Shown: positions 16,072-24,176 of the stretch, piece by piece | Position numbering within the stretch: the stretch's first letter is position 1 | Layout of the letters: each line of letters starts with the position of its first letter | DNA from: Syntrophobacterales bacterium | GTDB taxonomy: Bacteria > Desulfobacterota > Syntrophia > Syntrophales > UBA2192 | DNA length: 37,128 nt | Reading direction: 5' to 3' | Assembly (NCBI GenBank): GCA_018053845.1 | Contig: JAGPKU010000020.1 | Location: 1-37,128 of the forward strand | Translations under genes and position numbers: made by a program | Notes under the pieces: generated by a model | Databases searched by the model: none | Seen by the model: the letters and a program-made list of their open reading frames with translations, nothing else | What the model was told of the DNA's origin: nothing

Positions 16072-17730
16072 TTGAAACCCAGAGCCCTTACCCGGTGGAT
16101 GTGCTGGTGGCTGATCCCTGTGATCGGTATTTCGCTCGCGGGCTGCACGAAGGACCTCAAGCAGGTGAAGGACCCCTTCTTCGAAAAGTGGAGCACCATG
16201 GCGGAGACCTCGAAGGGCCACTCGCCGACGCCGCGGGCGCGGATCATGGACATGCCGCCCCTCGAGGAGGACGAGCTCGTCACCGACGAGGCGGCCCGGA
16301 AGGAAAAGCCCCTGCCGACGCGGCGCGTGTCGCTGCGGATGCACAACGTGGACATCAACGTCATCCTCCGGGCCCTCGCCCAGGCAGCCGACGTCAACAT
16401 CATGCTGCGCTCCGGCGTCAAGGGGGAGACCTCCATCAACATCGAGAACAAGCCCTGGGACCAGGCGTTTTTGGGCATCCTGAAAACCAACGGCCTCTCC
16501 TATGCCTGGGAGGGCGACATCATCCGCATCATGACCGTGGAGGACATGGAGCGCGACATCAAGCTCGACGCCGCCCGAGACCGCATCCGCGGCCAGAAGC
16601 TCCTCACCATGGTCGTCTCCGTGGACTACGCCGACGCCGGCAAGCTGCGCGACAGCCTCAAGGAGCTCCTCACGAAGGACAGGGACGGCAAGGTCCGCGG
16701 CTCCATCCTCGTGGATCAGCACACCAATTCCATGATCATCCAGGCCACCCGGGACGATCTGAAGCGGATGATCCCCATGATCGAGCGGCTCGACAAGCCC
16801 ACGGCCCAGATCCTCATCAAGGCCAACATCGTCGAGGCCTCGAAGGACACGGCGCGCGCCCTGGGCGTGCAGTGGGGCGGCGTCTACGCCAACCGGTGGG
16901 GAGGTCAGAACTACTACGTCACCCCCGGCGGGTCGGGCGGGTCGACGACGACCCCCCCCACCTCGGGCGGCTACACCCCGACCTACGGCTCCACGGGCAT
17001 CGCCGGCCAGGGCTTCGGCTTGAACTTCCCGGCCAACCCGGCGGCCATCGCCGCCGCGGGCGGCGCGGGGTCGCTGGGCCTCATCTTCGGCACGATCGGC
17101 GGCAGCGTCCTGGAGGTGCAGCTCCAGGCCCTGCAGAAGGACGGCAAGCTCAACATCCTGTCGAGCCCGTCCATCACGACGCTGGACAACCAGATGGCCT
17201 ACACGGAAAACGGCGAGCGGGTCCCCTACGTGGCCACGAGCACCTCGAGCGGCGTGGTGACCCAGGAGGTCAAGTTCGAGGACGCCGTGCTGCGGCTCGA
17301 GATCACGCCCCACGTCATCGACGGCAAGAACCTCAAGATGAAGATCAAGGTCAAGAAGGACGAGGTGGACTCGACCCGGAGCGTCCAGGGCAACCCCTAC
17401 ATCATCAAGAAGCAGACGGAGACCACCCTGATCGTTCAGGACTCGGAAACCATCGTGATCTCCGGCCTGACGAAGCAGCGCAGCCTGCTGACCGACACCG
17501 GCTTCCCCGGCCTCAAGGACATCCCGGGGATCGGGTACCTGTTCAAGGGTGAAGACCGGGCCGAGTCGATGGAGGAGGTGCTCATCTTCATCACGCCCCA
17601 CATCCTCAAGGCGTCGGCGGCCCTCCAGGCGGATCCGGCCGCCGCCGCACCGGCACCCGCCGCGCCCGCCGAGGCGCCGGCCCCGGCGCAGAAGGAGGCC
17701 CCCGGGTCGACACCGGGCAGACAGCCATGA
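16072..17730 (+). CDS. Secretin, outer-membrane pilus pore (MshL/PilQ-like lipoprotein)
   Basis: This 552-residue protein forms the outer-membrane ring through which the pilus exits. A lipoprotein signal ends in LAG-C25. An STN-like N domain (about 80-160, LRMHNVDINVILRALA) follows, then an N1/secretin_N domain (VDQHTNSMIIQATRDDLKRM). A Gly/Thr/Ser-rich insertion precedes the secretin core (LNILSSPSITTLDNQMA, VPYVATSTSSGVV, ISGLTKQR, PGLKDIPGIGYLF). An Ala/Pro-rich tail ends the protein. The start is a TTG at 16072 with GGAG seven nt upstream, which gives a proper basic n-region; the first ATG (16099) has none. Its stop overlaps the next start (ATGA). Confidence 0.93.
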   Translation: MKPRALTRWMCWWLIPVIGISLAGCTKDLKQVKDPFFEKWSTMAETSKGHSPTPRARIMDMPPLEEDELVTDEAARKEKPLPTRRVSLRMHNVDINVILRALAQAADVNIMLRSGVKGETSINIENKPWDQAFLGILKTNGLSYAWEGDIIRIMTVEDMERDIKLDAARDRIRGQKLLTMVVSVDYADAGKLRDSLKELLTKDRDGKVRGSILVDQHTNSMIIQATRDDLKRMIPMIERLDKPTAQILIKANIVEASKDTARALGVQWGGVYANRWGGQNYYVTPGGSGGSTTTPPTSGGYTPTYGSTGIAGQGFGLNFPANPAAIAAAGGAGSLGLIFGTIGGSVLEVQLQALQKDGKLNILSSPSITTLDNQMAYTENGERVPYVATSTSSGVVTQEVKFEDAVLRLEITPHVIDGKNLKMKIKVKKDEVDSTRSVQGNPYIIKKQTETTLIVQDSETIVISGLTKQRSLLTDTGFPGLKDIPGIGYLFKGEDRAESMEEVLIFITPHILKASAALQADPAAAAPAPAAPAEAPAPAQKEAPGSTPGRQP

Positions 17731-18857
17731 GCTACTTCGAGATCCTCAACCTCGACCGGGAACCCTTCTCCAACTCCCCGGAGCCGGAGTTCTTCTTCGA
17801 GGCCCCCCAGCACGTCCACTGCCTCCAGCAGCTGGAGATCTCCATCCGCCTGCGCCGGGGGCTCAACGTCGTCATCGGGGACGTGGGGACGGGGAAAACG
17901 ACGCTTTCCCGCATGCTGATCCGCAAGCTCCACGGGGACGACACCGTGGAGTTCCACCTGCTCATGGACCCCGATTTCGGGGGGCCCATCCAGTTCCTGG
18001 CGGGCATCGCCCGGATGCTGGGCGCCGTGGATTCCACCCGCGGCCTGACGGAGTGGCAGCTCAAGGAGGCGATCAAGCAGTACCTTTTCCGCCGGGGGAT
18101 CGATGAGGACAAGATCGTCGTCCTCATCATCGACGAGGGGCAGAAGCTCCCGGGGTTCTGCATCGAGATTCTGAGAGAGTTCCTCAACTACGAGACGAAC
18201 CGCTTCAAGCTCCTGCAGATCGTCCTGTTCGCCCAGCCGGAGTTCAACGCCGTCCTCGAGCGCCGGGAGAACTTCGCCGACCGGATGAACGTCTGCCTGC
18301 GCCTCGGGCCGCTGGGCTTTACCCAGATGCGCCGGATGATCGAGCACCGCATCGCCCAGGCGAGCCAGGCCGGCCACGATCCCGTCGAGTTCACCCTGCC
18401 GGCCCTCGCGGCCATCTACCTGGCCACGGGCGGCGTGCCGCGCAAGGTGGTCATGCTCTGCCACCAGGTCATCCTGGCGATGATCGTCCGCAACCGCTCG
18501 CGGGCGGGGTGGCTGCTCGTGCAGTCGTGCCTGCGGAACCGCACCGCGTACCGAAGGAGGCGGCGCCGGATCGGCTGGGGGGTGGCCGCCGTGCTGGCGG
18601 TCTCGGCCCTGGCCGTTCTCGCCGGGGTCTCGGTGCGGCCCGACAAGACCGGTTCGTCGGGCGAGCGCACGCCGCCGGCCTACCAGGCGCGGATCTCGGA
18701 CAAGACCGTCCACCCCCTGGCCTCGGCGCCGTCGGTTCCCTGGCAGCCCGCGGCGGCCATGGCCGGCGCGGCCGGACCGACAGCGGCCCCCCTGTTCCGG
18801 AAGAGCCTCCCGCGGGAGGCGCCCGCTGTGCCGCAGTCCCCGTCGGGGGCGCGCTGA
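17727..18857 (+). CDS. MshM/ExeA-like AAA ATPase with TM anchor
   Basis: This 376-residue protein has the family opening YFEILNLDREPFSNSPEPEFFF, Walker A GDVGTGKTT, Walker B VVLIIDEGQKL and a sensor region FAQPEFNAVL. Proteins of this group (ExeA, GspA, MshM) help insert or assemble the secretin across the cell wall. After the ATPase domain (about 1-265) there is a basic stretch RRRRRRIGWG and one TM helix, then only an Ala/Pro-rich periplasmic tail of about 75 residues. The peptidoglycan-binding domain of ExeA is missing. The ATG overlaps the secretin stop, so the two are coupled. In MSHA loci this gene also follows mshL. Confidence 0.87.
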   Translation: MSYFEILNLDREPFSNSPEPEFFFEAPQHVHCLQQLEISIRLRRGLNVVIGDVGTGKTTLSRMLIRKLHGDDTVEFHLLMDPDFGGPIQFLAGIARMLGAVDSTRGLTEWQLKEAIKQYLFRRGIDEDKIVVLIIDEGQKLPGFCIEILREFLNYETNRFKLLQIVLFAQPEFNAVLERRENFADRMNVCLRLGPLGFTQMRRMIEHRIAQASQAGHDPVEFTLPALAAIYLATGGVPRKVVMLCHQVILAMIVRNRSRAGWLLVQSCLRNRTAYRRRRRRIGWGVAAVLAVSALAVLAGVSVRPDKTGSSGERTPPAYQARISDKTVHPLASAPSVPWQPAAAMAGAAGPTAAPLFRKSLPREAPAVPQSPSGAR

Positions 18858-18957
18858 CCGCCGTCCCCCGCGGGTACGCCGGGCCGGGCCCGCGGACGGC
18901 AGGGGCACGACGGGGCGCGTGCAGACCGTAAAACCGAAGGAAGGAAAGGGCAAGACC

Positions 18958-20673
18958 TTGAGAGTCCGAAAGAAACTGGGTGAAATGCTCATCGATGCCG
19001 AGGTCCTCAACGAGGAACAGCTCAGGCATTTTCTCGGCGAGCAGAAGAAGACGGGGATGAAACTCGGCAAGCTGCTGATCCAGCAGGGCATCCTGTCGGA
19101 AACCCAGATGGTCGACCTGCTGAGCCGGCAGCTCAAGATCGAAAAGTACCACCCCGACAAGTATCCCGTCGATCTCAGCCTCGCCGCCGTCTTCCCCGCC
19201 GAGACGGCCCAGAAGTACCAGGTGGCGCCGCTCAAGAGAAAAGGCCGTCTGCTCACGATCGCCATGACGGACCCGGTGGACATCAACGCCCTGGACTACA
19301 TCGAGTCGCTCACCAACGAGGAGGTCGAGACGGTCGTCTGCACGGAGCGCGAGCTCAACCAGCTCATCGGCCAGATCTACGGCATGCAGTCGGGGCTGGG
19401 CGGGGTGCTGGAGAGCCTCGAGGAGATGAAGTTCGACTCCGGTGTCGACGCCGAGGCGGCCGCCGAATACACCGACGATCTGCAGGTGAGCCCCAGCTCC
19501 ATCATGGGGATGGCCGAGGAGGCGCCCATCGTGCGCCTCGTGAATTCCATCATCTCCCAGGCGGTCCGGGAGGGGGCCAGCGACATCCACATCAGCCCCC
19601 AGATGAAGAACGTGCAGGTGCGGTTCCGCATCGACGGCAGGCTCCACGAGGTGCCCGCGCCGCCCAAGCAGATGTTCCTGCCCATCATTTCGCGCATCAA
19701 GATCCTCGCGAACATGGACATCGCCACCTCCCGCATTCCCCAGGACGGCCGCTTCACCGTCAAGATGGAGAACAAGGAGATCAACGTCCGCGTCTCCTCC
19801 ATCCCGACGATCTACGGCGAGAACCTGGTCCTGCGGCTGCTGGACATGGGCGCCGGCGTCTACTCGCTCGACCGTCTGGGGATGGTCAAGGAGGACCGCG
19901 ACAAGATCGACTCCATCATCAACAAGCCCTACGGGATGATCCTCAGCTCGGGCCCCACGGGCAGCGGCAAGAGCACGAGCCTCTACGCCATCATCCGCGA
20001 GATCAACCGGCCCGACATCCACATCATCACCTTGGAGGACCCCGTCGAGTACCGCGTCGAGAAGGTGCGCCAGGTCCAGCTCAACCGAAAGGCCGGCATG
20101 ACCTTCGCGAGCGGCCTGCGGTCGATCCTGCGCCAGGACCCCGACGTGATCATGGTCGGCGAGATCCGCGACGCCGAGACGGCGGGCATCTCCGTGCAGG
20201 CGGCCCTCACGGGGCACCGGGTGCTGAGCACGGTGCACACCAACGACGCCGCGGGGGCCATCACCCGCCTCATCGACATGGGGATCGAGCGGTTCCTCGT
20301 CTCGTCGGTGCTGCTGGCGACCTTCGCCCAGCGGCTCGTCCGGACCATCTGCCCCTACTGCGTGGAGCGATACCGGCCCAACGAGAAGGTGATCGCCGCC
20401 TGGGGCCTGCAGGTCGACGGGGCCAATTTCCAGCGCGGCCGGGGCTGCCCGGCCTGCATGGGGACGGGCTACCGGGGGCGGACGGGGATCTTCGAGATCG
20501 TTGTCAACGACGAGGAGGTCCAGGACATGATCCTGCGGGGGATGGCGGCCCAGGAGATCAGCCGGACCCTCAAGCAGAAGGGCAAGCTGCGGACCCTCAA
20601 GGACGACGCCATGAGCAAGGTGCTCTCCGGTGTGACCACCATCGAGGAGGCCTCGGCGGCGGTCATGGTGTAG
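18958..20673 (+). CDS. Pilus extension ATPase (MshE/GspE-like)
   Basis: This protein of about 571 residues is the hexameric motor that drives pilus assembly. The N-terminal part (RKKLGEMLIDAEVLNEEQL and GKLLIQQGILSETQMVDLLSRQL) is an MshEN-type domain, which in MshE binds cyclic-di-GMP. The catalytic part shows Walker A GPTGSGKST (about 331-339), the Asp box region EDPVEYRVE, Walker B VIMVGEIRDAET (about 395), the His box LSTVHTNDA and a tetracysteine zinc site (CPYC about 464, CPAC about 496). I prefer a TTG start at 18958, with AAGGAAAGG upstream and the family N-terminus; a GTG at 18919 would add 13 residues. Confidence 0.92.
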   Translation: MRVRKKLGEMLIDAEVLNEEQLRHFLGEQKKTGMKLGKLLIQQGILSETQMVDLLSRQLKIEKYHPDKYPVDLSLAAVFPAETAQKYQVAPLKRKGRLLTIAMTDPVDINALDYIESLTNEEVETVVCTERELNQLIGQIYGMQSGLGGVLESLEEMKFDSGVDAEAAAEYTDDLQVSPSSIMGMAEEAPIVRLVNSIISQAVREGASDIHISPQMKNVQVRFRIDGRLHEVPAPPKQMFLPIISRIKILANMDIATSRIPQDGRFTVKMENKEINVRVSSIPTIYGENLVLRLLDMGAGVYSLDRLGMVKEDRDKIDSIINKPYGMILSSGPTGSGKSTSLYAIIREINRPDIHIITLEDPVEYRVEKVRQVQLNRKAGMTFASGLRSILRQDPDVIMVGEIRDAETAGISVQAALTGHRVLSTVHTNDAAGAITRLIDMGIERFLVSSVLLATFAQRLVRTICPYCVERYRPNEKVIAAWGLQVDGANFQRGRGCPACMGTGYRGRTGIFEIVVNDEEVQDMILRGMAAQEISRTLKQKGKLRTLKDDAMSKVLSGVTTIEEASAAVMV

Positions 20674-20733
20674 AGGCGCAGAGGGTCGAGGGGAAGGTAG
20701 ACGGGTCACGAATCCCTTGTCATTGTATTGACG

Positions 20734-21969
20734 ATGCCGAAATATTCCTACGAAGCCATCAACGAGACCGGTGCGAGCGTCAACGGCACGATCGAGGCGG
20801 ATTCGCCCGATGCGGCCCGGACGCTCCTGCTCAACCGCGGCTGGATCCCTTCCCGGGTCGCAGGGGCGTCGGAGCGCGCCATCCTCCCCGGGATCTCCTG
20901 GACGAGCCTGCAGCAGAGGGTGGGCGGAGTCTCCATGCAGGAGCTCATCCTCTTCACGAAGCAGTTCCGCACCATGTTCCTCGCCGGTGTCCCGATCATG
21001 CGGCTCCTGGAGGTCCTCGAGGTGCAGGTGGCCAACCCGAAGCTCAAGCAGATCGTGACGGAGATCTCCCAGGACGTGCGGGAAGGCGCGCCGCTTTCCG
21101 ACGCCATGGCGAAGCACCCCAAGACCTTCAACGCCCTGTACCGAAGCATGATCAAGGCCGGCGAGGCCAGCGGCACGATCCCGGAGGTCCTGCAGCGGCT
21201 CATCTACATCCTGGAGCACGAGCACAAGATCAAGTCCGACGTGAAGTCGGCCCTCCAGTACCCGATCATCGTCGTGGCGGCCCTGGGCATCGCCTTCTTC
21301 GTGCTGCTCAACTACGTCATCCCCCGCTTCGTGGGCATCTTCGCCCGCGTGGGCGTCGAACTGCCGTGGCCGACGAAGGTGAGCCTGTTTCTCCACCGCC
21401 TCCTGACGGATTACTGGTTCGTCACGCTCGCCCTGCTGATCGGCCTGATCGCGGCAGCGGGCTACTATTTCAGGACCGAGCAGGGCCGCTTTGTGCGGGA
21501 CGCCTTCCTGCTGCGGGTCCCCCTGCTGGGGCCCCTGTTCATGAAGTCGGCCATGTCCCGCTTCGCCAGCATCTTCTCCATCCTCCAGGCCAGCGGCGTG
21601 CCCGTCATGAACTCCCTGCAGATCCTCTCGGGGACGATCGGCAACACGGCCATCGCCCGGGAGTTCGACCAAGTGCGGGACCGTGTCGAGGAGGGCCGGG
21701 GGATCTCGGGGCCCCTGAGCACGGCACGCTACTTCACGCCCATGGTCATCCAGATGGTCGCGATCGGGGAGGAGTCGGGCCAGCTCGACGAGATGCTCCA
21801 GGCCGTCTCCGTCCACTACGACGACGAGGTGGCCTTCGCGGTCAAGCGCCTCTCCGATGCCATCGGGCCGGTCCTGGTCGTGGGCCTGGCCTTCGTCGTC
21901 GGGTTTTTCGCCCTTGCCGTCTTCCTGCCCATGTGGGATCTGACCAAGATCGCCACCAAGGGGTTTTAA
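20734..21969 (+). CDS. Pilus inner-membrane platform protein (MshG/GspF/PilC-like)
   Basis: This protein of about 411 residues is the polytopic platform on which the ATPase acts. It opens with PKYSYEAINETGASVNGTIEA, normal for the family. Two T2SSF domains follow, the first with LILFTKQFRTMFLAGVPIMRLLEVLE and KAGEASGTIPEVL, the second with SRFASIFSILQASGVPVMNSL and AIGEESGQLDEML. Three TM segments are visible. Helices near 170 and 220 bound the central loop, and a last helix lies near the C-terminus. The ATG at 20734 has no good SD, and the 60-nt gap to the upstream gene is the least compact junction in this part of the operon. Confidence 0.92.
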   Translation: MPKYSYEAINETGASVNGTIEADSPDAARTLLLNRGWIPSRVAGASERAILPGISWTSLQQRVGGVSMQELILFTKQFRTMFLAGVPIMRLLEVLEVQVANPKLKQIVTEISQDVREGAPLSDAMAKHPKTFNALYRSMIKAGEASGTIPEVLQRLIYILEHEHKIKSDVKSALQYPIIVVAALGIAFFVLLNYVIPRFVGIFARVGVELPWPTKVSLFLHRLLTDYWFVTLALLIGLIAAAGYYFRTEQGRFVRDAFLLRVPLLGPLFMKSAMSRFASIFSILQASGVPVMNSLQILSGTIGNTAIAREFDQVRDRVEEGRGISGPLSTARYFTPMVIQMVAIGEESGQLDEMLQAVSVHYDDEVAFAVKRLSDAIGPVLVVGLAFVVGFFALAVFLPMWDLTKIATKGF

Positions 21970-21976
21970 GGCCGAC

Positions 21977-23302
21977 ATGCAGAAATCACGGTTCCAGATC
22001 AGCCTCTACGTCCTGATCCCGATCATCTTCAGCGGCATCACGGTCTTTGCCGTGATCGTCACGTACCAGCTCGTCGACTTCTACACGAAGTACCCAGCGG
22101 AGACGCCGTGGCTGCTCAGGACCTGGGGGATCGGCATCGCGCTGTTCACCTTCCTGTGCGCGCTGCTGGTGACCTGGCTCATCCTGCGGCCCATCAAGAA
22201 ATTCATCCGCGACGCCGAGAACCTGCCCGCCTTCCCGAAGTCCCAGATCCAGAGCGCCGTGGACCAGAAGGCCGACGACATCAGCCAGTTCAACATCATC
22301 TTCGAGCAGGTGACGAGCCTCCTCTCCAAGGTGGAGGCGCGCGAGCTCTTCCCCGAGATCATCGGCCAGAGCAAGGTCATGCGAGGGATCTTCAGCCAGA
22401 TCCTCAAGGTGGCCCCGACGGACGCCACGGTGCTCATCACGGGGGAGAGCGGCACGGGCAAGGAGCTGGTCGCCCAGAGCATCTACCAGCACAGCCTTCG
22501 CAAGGAGGGGCCCTTCATCAAGCTCAACTGCGTCGCCATCCCGGAGGGGCTGCTGGAGAGCGAGCTCTTCGGCCACGAGAAGGGGTCTTTCACGGGCGCC
22601 ACGGCGCAGAAGCGGGGAAAGTTCGAGCTGGCCCACGGCGGCACCATCCTGCTCGACGAGATCGGGGACATGCCGCTGGCAACCCAGGCCAAGCTCCTGC
22701 GGGTTCTCCAGGAGAAGGAGTTCGAGCGGGTGGGCGGGACGAAACCCATCCGGGTCGATATCCGCATCATCGCCTCGACGAACAAGAACCTCATGAAGCT
22801 GGTCCAGGAAGGAAAGTTCCGGGAGGACCTCTTCTACCGACTCAATGTCTTCTCCCTGCACCTGCCCCCGCTGAGGGACCGCCGGGAGGACATCCCCGCG
22901 CTCGCTCAGGGGTTCCTGGAGACGGCCCCGAAATCGGCCGAGATCTCGTCATCGGCCCTGCAGCTCCTCATGGGTTTCCAGTGGCCGGGCAACGTACGGG
23001 AGCTCAAGAACGTCATCGAGCGGGCCGCCGTGATGGCGGAAAACGGGGTGATCGAACCCCAGCATCTGCCGGCCCAGATCTCGGGGGGTATCGTCGGTCA
23101 GGCCATGCAGGAGGTGCCGGAACAGGCCAACCTCGATGATCGGCTCGCCGAGATCGAGAAGCGGTTCATCATCGACGCCCTCACCCGGGCCGACGGGGTG
23201 CAGGTCAGGGCGGCGCAGATCCTGGGGATCAAGGAGCGAAGCCTGTGGCACCGGGTGAAAAAGTACAACATCGACGTCACGACGATCAAGAAATCTACAT
23301 AA
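21977..23302 (+). CDS. Membrane-anchored sigma-54-dependent activator (bEBP)
   Basis: This 441-residue protein combines two N-terminal TM helices (about 10-33 and 50-72) with a complete enhancer-binding protein. The periplasmic loop is only about 17 residues. A HAMP-like linker (RPIKKFIRDAENL) precedes the AAA+ domain: Walker A TGESGTGKE (about 154-162), GSFTGA (203-208, Ser for the usual Ala), LLDEIGDM and an R-finger region FREDLFYRLNVFSL. A Fis-type HTH ends it (RAAQILGIKERSLWHRVKKY). There is no receiver or PAS domain. It starts 7 nt after the platform gene with AAGG overlapping that stop. It most likely activates the sigma-54 promoters found in this window. Confidence 0.92.
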   Translation: MQKSRFQISLYVLIPIIFSGITVFAVIVTYQLVDFYTKYPAETPWLLRTWGIGIALFTFLCALLVTWLILRPIKKFIRDAENLPAFPKSQIQSAVDQKADDISQFNIIFEQVTSLLSKVEARELFPEIIGQSKVMRGIFSQILKVAPTDATVLITGESGTGKELVAQSIYQHSLRKEGPFIKLNCVAIPEGLLESELFGHEKGSFTGATAQKRGKFELAHGGTILLDEIGDMPLATQAKLLRVLQEKEFERVGGTKPIRVDIRIIASTNKNLMKLVQEGKFREDLFYRLNVFSLHLPPLRDRREDIPALAQGFLETAPKSAEISSSALQLLMGFQWPGNVRELKNVIERAAVMAENGVIEPQHLPAQISGGIVGQAMQEVPEQANLDDRLAEIEKRFIIDALTRADGVQVRAAQILGIKERSLWHRVKKYNIDVTTIKKST

Positions 23303-23310
23303 AATGTAGA
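23294..23310. repeat. Inverted repeat over the activator stop codon
   Basis: TCTACAT-AAA-ATGTAGA is a perfect 7-bp inverted repeat that overlaps the activator's stop codon. It is followed by an AT-rich tract rather than a T-run, so it is a weak terminator candidate or a binding site. Confidence 0.4.
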
Positions 23311-23442
23311 CATTACAACAATTTATGACAGTTTTTCGGCCCGGCAAGGCAGGCGCGGGGCCCTCCCCGCGCAAAAAAAGCAGGGTCAAGTGGCCGATAA
23401 CGCACGGCCTTTGCCTTTTCGCGGGTCGGCGGGTTTCTCCCG

Positions 23443-23458
23443 TGGCACGGATGATGCT
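23443..23458 (+). promoter_or_regulatory. Sigma-54 promoter of the prepilin gene
   Basis: TGGCAC-GGATG-ATGCT has the full -24 box, including the G after TGGCAC, and a -12 box with one mismatch if the last position is A or T. GG (23444-23445) and GC (23456-23457) are exactly 10 nt apart. Predicted transcription start is about 23469. Type IV pilin genes in other bacteria often use sigma-54. Confidence 0.72.
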
Positions 23459-23574
23459 CCGAGAATTTGCAGGTCATCTCGAAGGACCGGCATCCGGTTG
23501 TGGCGGCCGATCACCCGTTGACCAGGGGCTTCACCCCGTATGGCTTGGCCGGCCGGCAGGCAGCGCGGGGAGGA

Positions 23575-23592
23575 TCTCCAGGGCCCTGGAGA
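23575..23592. repeat. 18-bp perfect palindrome in the pilin leader
   Basis: TCTCCAGGGCCCTGGAGA reads the same on both strands. It lies about 106 nt into the predicted pilin transcript. It may be an operator or a strong RNA hairpin; nothing else in the window shares the full sequence. Confidence 0.6.
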
Positions 23593-23768
23593 CCGAAAAA
23601 CTGTGGAAATACGGGATGGAATGATTTACAATGCGCCACCTTTCGGATGGGTGCCGACGGGAAGGGGAAACCCGAAGGCGCCGGCCGGTCGCCGCACGAA
23701 CGTGCGATAAATGGGGTTGTCGGAGTTTCGAGAGAGAGAAAACTACACGTGAAGGAGGGCATTTGACC

Positions 23769-24149
23769 ATGTCAAGGAGGCGATCGAAAGTGCGCAATCA
23801 GAAAGGTTTTACGTTGATCGAAATCATCGCCGTGCTGGTGATCCTGGGCATCCTCGCGGCCGTGGCCGTGCCGAGGTTCATGAACCTTACGGAGGAAGCC
23901 TCAAAAAAGGCCGCCATGCAGGCAGTGGCTGAGGGAAAGTCTAGACTTTCTAATCAATTCGCGAAATTTCTGCTGGAAAGAAGCGGTGCAATTCCATCAA
24001 CGGCCTCGCTCGTTGCCGTGGCGGCCACAGACGCTGGAGATTACTCGCTGTCATTTTCAGCATCAGGTAGCAACGTCATCATTACAGCTCGGCTAAAGAG
24101 CAACCCCGCACAGATTTTCAACACGGGGACTTGGATCAAACCGCAATAA
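23769..24149 (+). CDS. Type IV prepilin, probable major pilin (MshA-like)
   Basis: This 126-residue prepilin has a basic 13-residue leader (MSRRRSKVRNQKG) cut between G13 and F14. The mature protein starts FTLIEIIAVLVILGILAAVAVPRF, with Glu at mature position 5. After removal of the leader about 113 residues remain. There is no cysteine pair, so the usual C-terminal disulfide loop of type IVa pilins is absent. GGAGG lies about 11 nt upstream, a strong signal compared with the next pilin. The 5' half is GC-rich like its neighbours; the globular half is much richer in A and T. It lies just after the activator gene and its own sigma-54 promoter. Confidence 0.93.
   Translation: MSRRRSKVRNQKGFTLIEIIAVLVILGILAAVAVPRFMNLTEEASKKAAMQAVAEGKSRLSNQFAKFLLERSGAIPSTASLVAVAATDAGDYSLSFSASGSNVIITARLKSNPAQIFNTGTWIKPQ
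23935..23950. repeat. 16-bp palindrome inside the pilin gene at a composition break
   Basis: GAAAGTCTAGACTTTC is a perfect palindrome located in codons of the pilin stretch EGKSRLS. It marks the place where base composition changes: hand-counted rows are 65% GC at 23821-23880 and 40% at 23941-24000. The second prepilin encodes nearly the same residues without the palindrome. Confidence 0.6.
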
Positions 24150-24176
24150 CCGCATTCGCGCGAGTCTTATAAACCA

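Larger units (their letters stand above)
23303..23768. other. Spacer before the first prepilin (466 nt): promoter and structured leader
   Basis: No gene is seen. From left to right it holds a GC-rich hairpin GCGCGGGG-CCCT-CCCCGCGC (23353-23372), a sigma-54 promoter (23443-23458), an 18-bp perfect palindrome TCTCCAGGGCCCTGGAGA (23575-23592), a short hairpin CGCACG/CGTGCG (23693-23706) and the strong SD of the pilin gene. The predicted leader of the pilin mRNA is about 300 nt, long enough for post-transcriptional control. I looked for the conserved cores of a cyclic-di-GMP (GEMM) riboswitch and did not find them. Confidence 0.6.

Noticed and set aside
16072-20673. Assignment of the locus as a type II secretion system
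   Set aside because: The GspE, GspF, secretin and GspL-like parts would fit, but there is no GspC-type HR/PDZ protein or GspG-K pseudopilin set, and the gene order with the AAA ATPase after the secretin follows MSHA loci.
18469-21978. A very long minus-strand open frame of over 1,100 codons antisense to the ATPase, platform and other pilus genes
   Set aside because: It is a by-product of GC-rich codons on the plus strand, where well-recognised proteins fill the same bases. Its translation is rich in Arg, Gly, His and Asp without any domain. The same applies to long antisense frames over 995-2269, 12665-14956 and 14977-17601.
23353-23372. GC-rich hairpin followed by an A-run taken as a terminator of the activator gene
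   Set aside because: The run after the stem is A, not T, on the plus strand, and for the minus strand the T-run precedes the stem. It is a hairpin but not a standard terminator.
23469-23768. Cyclic-di-GMP (GEMM) riboswitch in the pilin leader
   Set aside because: I looked for the conserved tetraloop and receptor cores and the GCAAAGCC-type segment; they are not present in order.
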